Source of the DNA: an uncultured Bacteroidales bacterium | GTDB taxonomy: Bacteria; Bacteroidota; Bacteroidia; Bacteroidales; UBA932 | Assembly: GCA_905235445.1 (NCBI GenBank) | Contig: CAJOLJ010000004.1 | Span: 1 to 64,000 of the forward strand | DNA length: 64,000 nt | Direction of reading: 5' to 3' | Part shown: in pieces, positions 61,136-64,000 of the stretch | How the letters are laid out: each line of letters begins with the position of its first letter | Position numbering within the stretch: the stretch's first letter is position 1 | The notes under the pieces: model-generated | Databases searched by the model: none | What the model saw: only the letters and a program-made list of their open reading frames with translations | What the model was told of the DNA's origin: nothing | Program-made: the position numbers and the translations under genes

Positions 61136-61166
61136 GATTCCCGGTCTCGGCCGGGAATCTCTTTTT
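61136..61166 (+). terminator. Rho-independent terminator of the galactan PUL
   Basis: Perfect 9-bp inverted repeat GATTCCCGG (61136-61144) / CCGGGAATC (61151-61159) with a 6-nt loop, followed by TCTTTTT. Confidence 0.85.
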
Positions 61167-61187
61167 CATTGACCCGTGCTTGCCGCT

Positions 61188-61219
61188 ATTGCAGGAATCA
61201 GTCGGTTTGATTACATTTG
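61188..61219 (+). promoter_or_regulatory. Promoter for the HTH regulator gene (ATTG-N20-TACATTTG)
   Basis: TACATTTG at 61212-61219 is an exact -7 match and ATTG at 61188-61191 (one mismatch to TTTG) is 20 bp upstream. The leader to the ATG at 61270 is about 50 nt. Confidence 0.6.
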
Positions 61220-61269
61220 TCTTGCCCCGGAGCTAAAGGACTGCTTTGTCGGGCATTAGTGATTTGAGC

Positions 61270-62973
61270 ATGGATTATTCCCCTTCTTTATGGGCTGATT
61301 GCCCCATCCGGCATATCCAGGACCTGGAGCCGCAGATTCTGGGAATGGCCTCCCACCTCTCCAAAAGGGGACAGGATGCCTTTGGGGCGCTTTATGCCCA
61401 GTGTGAGGAAAGGGTCCCGACGCTACTGCGTACCCTTATTGATCCTCTTTTTTCCTGGATAGTCTGTCATGACCGACTGGGAGAGAAAACCCTCTCGGAG
61501 CTTGCGGCCTTTTCTTCGGATGTCCTTGCCTTGGTGGAAAAATACGGAGCCGTCCCCGGACTGGAGGATTGGGATATTTGCAAGAGGAAAGCGAGCCTCG
61601 CCAAGTACGGAATCCCTCCCGAAAGTCTGGAAGTCCTTTTTCAGCTGGAACAGTCCCTGGGCTATTTCCCCGTCTTGGCACTCGTCGGTGCATGGATTGA
61701 TGCAAGGGAGGAAAGGGACAATTACATTTGCTGCCATGCTTTTGATTTCTGGCAGGATTCCCGGGGAGAGGTGCTCTCCGACATTGCCGAACATCTGGGC
61801 ATCACGGCTGAGCGCACACGCCAGGTCCGTGTCGCCCTGTTCAGGGAATTGACTCTTTTCCTGCAAGGCCTCGCCCTTGATTCCCCGTGTCATTACGACC
61901 CCTTGAGTCTTGATCTGGCCGATACTGTAAGTAAGGCTGAGGGAACAACTTTCAATGCCAATTTCATACGCTTCATTCTTGGGGGCGCCTTCTCAAGCCT
62001 CACGGCAGTGGGCAGGGTCGAGGACAGCTTTGTCCTGAAGCTCAAGGGAGGTACAGATGATGCCTTTGTCGCAGCCGTTCCCATGTCCCTTTCCGGGACG
62101 TTTGATTTCAACGGCTATCTGATGGGACTTGAAGCCTTGAGGGCGCAAAAGAGAGTGGAACCTCACAGGGAACCTCTTCCGGAAGGTCCGTCCGGGCTAA
62201 AAGACTGCTGCGCAGCGCTTGCCTTTCTTCGATACAGGTGGGAAAGGGACGGGGATTTTCTCTTGCTTCCACCCAATGAGGAAAAGAATCGTCCCGGCAT
62301 CATGGAAGACATCATCCGTGATGCGGGAAGACCGCTCACCGTGGATGAAATCCTGCAGGAATACAAGCGGCGTTACCCTGAGCGGAAGACGGACGTCCGG
62401 AAAATCAGAGGCAACATGCGTCTGAATCCAAGGATAGTTCCCATAGGACGTGAAGGCGTTTATTCCCTGGCCGAATGGACAGAAGGGAGCATCCGTGGCG
62501 GGACCATCCGTTCCTTCGTCCGGGAATGCCTGGACGCCAGCGGGAATCATATCGTGCCCACAAAGGAAGTGTGCGAATATGTCCGCACTTTCAGACCCAC
62601 AACATCTGAACAAACCATCATCTCCAACCTTAAGCAGGAATCATCGAAATCCTTCCGCATCCTATGGAAAGACGGGGTCTCGTACTTGTCATATTCGTCT
62701 CAAGAGATTCCCGAAGGGTACACCCCCTACTTGAGGTCACAGACAGTGAGACGCTCGTTCCAGGAGAGTGTAGACCTTGTCGACGCTTTCATTTCCACCC
62801 ATTGGCGTATGCCAAGTCTCGGAGGGGAGCCTTCGGAAGCACGTCTCGGCCGCTTCCTGTCCACCGCAAGGCGGCTTCGCCGTAGGGGGCTTCTCTCGGA
62901 GGAGGAGATGGCGGAACTGGACCGGTTGGAAACCAGACTGGATGGCGGGGTAATACAGCTTGAGTTGTTTTAA
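61270..62973 (+). CDS. Multi-HTH regulator with a sigma-70 region-4-like helix and HARE-type winged helix
   Basis: The 567-aa cytoplasmic protein starts at 61270 (ATG); the frame is open to a TTG at 61246. Residues about 167-192 read EVLSDIAEHLGITAERTRQV, very like sigma-70 region 4 (EIGxxLGVTRERVRQI). About 345-405 resembles a HARE-HTH winged helix (DAGRPLTVDEILQEYKRRYP, EGVYSLAEW). A second winged-helix-like block follows (EVCEYVRTFRPTTSEQTIIS), and the C-terminal 60 residues look like a helicase-associated helical domain (THWRMPSLGGEPSEARLGRF). It is probably a DNA-binding regulator or polymerase-associated protein; no catalytic motif was seen. It precedes a small acidic protein by 16 bp. 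Confidence 0.6.
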   Translation: MDYSPSLWADCPIRHIQDLEPQILGMASHLSKRGQDAFGALYAQCEERVPTLLRTLIDPLFSWIVCHDRLGEKTLSELAAFSSDVLALVEKYGAVPGLEDWDICKRKASLAKYGIPPESLEVLFQLEQSLGYFPVLALVGAWIDAREERDNYICCHAFDFWQDSRGEVLSDIAEHLGITAERTRQVRVALFRELTLFLQGLALDSPCHYDPLSLDLADTVSKAEGTTFNANFIRFILGGAFSSLTAVGRVEDSFVLKLKGGTDDAFVAAVPMSLSGTFDFNGYLMGLEALRAQKRVEPHREPLPEGPSGLKDCCAALAFLRYRWERDGDFLLLPPNEEKNRPGIMEDIIRDAGRPLTVDEILQEYKRRYPERKTDVRKIRGNMRLNPRIVPIGREGVYSLAEWTEGSIRGGTIRSFVRECLDASGNHIVPTKEVCEYVRTFRPTTSEQTIISNLKQESSKSFRILWKDGVSYLSYSSQEIPEGYTPYLRSQTVRRSFQESVDLVDAFISTHWRMPSLGGEPSEARLGRFLSTARRLRRRGLLSEEEMAELDRLETRLDGGVIQLELF

Positions 62974-62989
62974 TTTGATATTCAATAAA

Positions 62990-63703
62990 ATGGATGACAG
63001 AATCGTAGAAATACTGAAGGGGTTGATTGAGAAAGAAGGCCCACAGTTCATTAACTCTCACCCATACGAGTCCTATAGGACTCTTGTGGAATATCAGGAT
63101 GTCGACCCCAAGGTCGCCGGAGGAGTTCTTCTGTGCATTCTGAACGGGGTCATTCCAAAGGTGCAGTCCTCTCCCTCGGAGGAAGACCTCTCGGCCATAA
63201 TCGCCGAGCAGTGCGCCCTCACGGAGAAGATGTCCTCAAGGTTGTCTTCGCTATTGCTTTCACTGTACTCTACGCCGAACAAGGCCAAATGGACGAAGGA
63301 CAGACTGAAGGGGCTGGGGAAGTTCCTTTCTAAGGAAATGAGCTCCTCGTGGACTGGCTTCGCTACATGGGATGACAGGAACGTCTATGTGGATTGCCAC
63401 TACGAAGCTTCATTCGAACTGAGGCCGTCTTCCTTGGTTGCGCAAGACAAGGAACTTCGCAAAATGCTGGATCGGAATCCGTTCCTGACAAGCGAGGAGA
63501 TAGAGAAGTATTTCACGGAATCTTTGCGTGAGTATCTGGATGACGAGTTTGAGGATTATTGTACATCGGATGAATACTATGAACCTTGCGTAGAGGATTT
63601 TGGCTGCGAATACTATATTGAAGACTGGTGCAAGAACCACGGGTTTGAAATGGTTTCCTTCGAGGGGGGTGGCTATGATGACGGGTACGAATCTTTCCGG
63701 TAA
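62990..63703 (+). CDS. Hypothetical acidic protein downstream of the HTH regulator
   Basis: The 237-aa protein, not recognised, starts at 62990 (ATG in an A-rich context, 16 bp after the regulator stop). The N-terminal half is helical (VEILKGLIEKEGPQFINSHP, LTEKMSSRLSSLLLSLYSTP). The C-terminal half is very acidic and aromatic with several cysteines (YLDDEFEDYCTSDEYYEPCV, DFGCEYYIEDWCKNHG). There is no signal peptide or membrane segment. It is probably cotranscribed with the regulator; an inhibitor or DNA-mimic role for the acidic tail would be speculation. Confidence 0.6.
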   Translation: MDDRIVEILKGLIEKEGPQFINSHPYESYRTLVEYQDVDPKVAGGVLLCILNGVIPKVQSSPSEEDLSAIIAEQCALTEKMSSRLSSLLLSLYSTPNKAKWTKDRLKGLGKFLSKEMSSSWTGFATWDDRNVYVDCHYEASFELRPSSLVAQDKELRKMLDRNPFLTSEEIEKYFTESLREYLDDEFEDYCTSDEYYEPCVEDFGCEYYIEDWCKNHGFEMVSFEGGGYDDGYESFR

Positions 63704-63763
63704 CTTGATCCTGCATATCCACTTCAAAAGTGCTCTCAAAATAGGTAACAATAATTATATCAT

Positions 63764-64000
63764 ATGATTAAAAGAATATTACTTGCCCTTTCGGCGGTCT
63801 TCATCGCCACCTTGCTTACGGCCCAGCCTCAAATCGTAGGCGGGACGCCGTATCTTCTGAACCAGGCGGTTGACGTGAGTTCCGATTTCCTGGACCCGTC
63901 CAATGCCCTTTTCCTGGCGGAGAGCCTGAGCTCATTCGATTCCGCGAAAGGGGAGGGTACTCTGAGGTGGGAGCGTTCCAGGATCGTGCCCAGGCAAGCG
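63764..64000 (+). CDS. N-terminus of a secreted protein, cut by the window end
   Basis: Seventy-nine codons are visible from the ATG at 63764. A signal peptide (MIKRILLALSAVFIATLLTA) is followed by QPQIVGGTPYLLNQAVDVSS and a segment FLAESLSSFDSAKGEGTLRW ending at the window edge. The family is not recognised from this piece; a secreted enzyme or binding protein is likely given the signal and the neighbouring polysaccharide loci. The 60-bp gap upstream is AT-rich with no clear TAnnTTTG box. Confidence 0.65.
   Translation, partial: MIKRILLALSAVFIATLLTAQPQIVGGTPYLLNQAVDVSSDFLDPSNALFLAESLSSFDSAKGEGTLRWERSRIVPRQA

Overview
The window is chromosomal DNA from a member of the order Bacteroidales. 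The evidence is three SusC/SusD pairs, a hybrid two-component regulator of the HTCS type, Bacteroidetes-type promoters (TAnnTTTG, one with a TTTG box 20 bp upstream), lipoproteins with short lipobox signals, and A-rich start regions in place of Shine-Dalgarno sites. By eye the GC content is in the mid-50s %, high for Bacteroides itself. A gut or rumen relative such as Rikenellaceae or RC9-like would fit, but the genus cannot be fixed from this sequence. No rRNA, tRNA, CRISPR array or intact insertion sequence was seen.

Layout. 1-7.7 kb holds the tail of a DUF4837-like protein, a VanX-like M15 dipeptidase lipoprotein, a phosphotransferase, then a compact forward operon (cytidylate-kinase-like, second phosphotransferase, tyrosine phosphatase, DUF3089 hydrolase, nucleoside hydrolase). 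It ends in a frameshifted remnant of a 2-oxo-acid dehydrogenase E2 catalytic domain. 7.8-11.2 kb (reverse) is a two-gene pectin operon: GH28 polygalacturonase plus a PKD/DUF4861 protein. 11.8-18.3 kb is a SusC/SusD pair with a lipoprotein built of two copies of one module. 18.3-30.1 kb is a repeated module of DUF6057 membrane proteins paired with CxxCH-containing PD40 beta-propeller lipoproteins (three propellers, two complete or nearly complete DUF6057 proteins and one reduced one). It is interrupted at 24.4-26.9 kb by an AT-richer island with an ABC-type ATPase and an unknown partner. 30.3-31.4 kb is a RidA/chorismatase-like gene.

31.4-49.5 kb is a large locus: an HTCS regulator diverging from two esterases (one with two hydrolase domains), a tannase-like hydrolase with a collagen-like insert, SusC, SusD, a phosphate-type porin, a histidine acid phosphatase and a second tannase-like hydrolase. 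No glycoside hydrolase is present, so the likely substrate is an ester- and phosphate-bearing plant compound (galloyl or hydroxycinnamoyl esters, phytate-like phosphates). 49.7-61.1 kb holds an aspartic-protease-like protein, a regulator with an HTCS sensor fused directly to AraC without kinase or receiver, and a pectic galactan locus (SusC, SusD, SusE-like, GH53). 61.2-64 kb has a multi-HTH regulator with a sigma-region-4-like helix, an acidic unknown protein, and the start of a secreted protein cut by the window end.

The theme is plant cell-wall pectin and its decorations: homogalacturonan (GH28), galactan side chains (GH53), and esterified or phosphorylated phenolics. The least explained parts are the CxxCH propeller/DUF6057 module, the ATPase island, the kinase-less HTCS, and the esterase/phosphatase SusCD locus.
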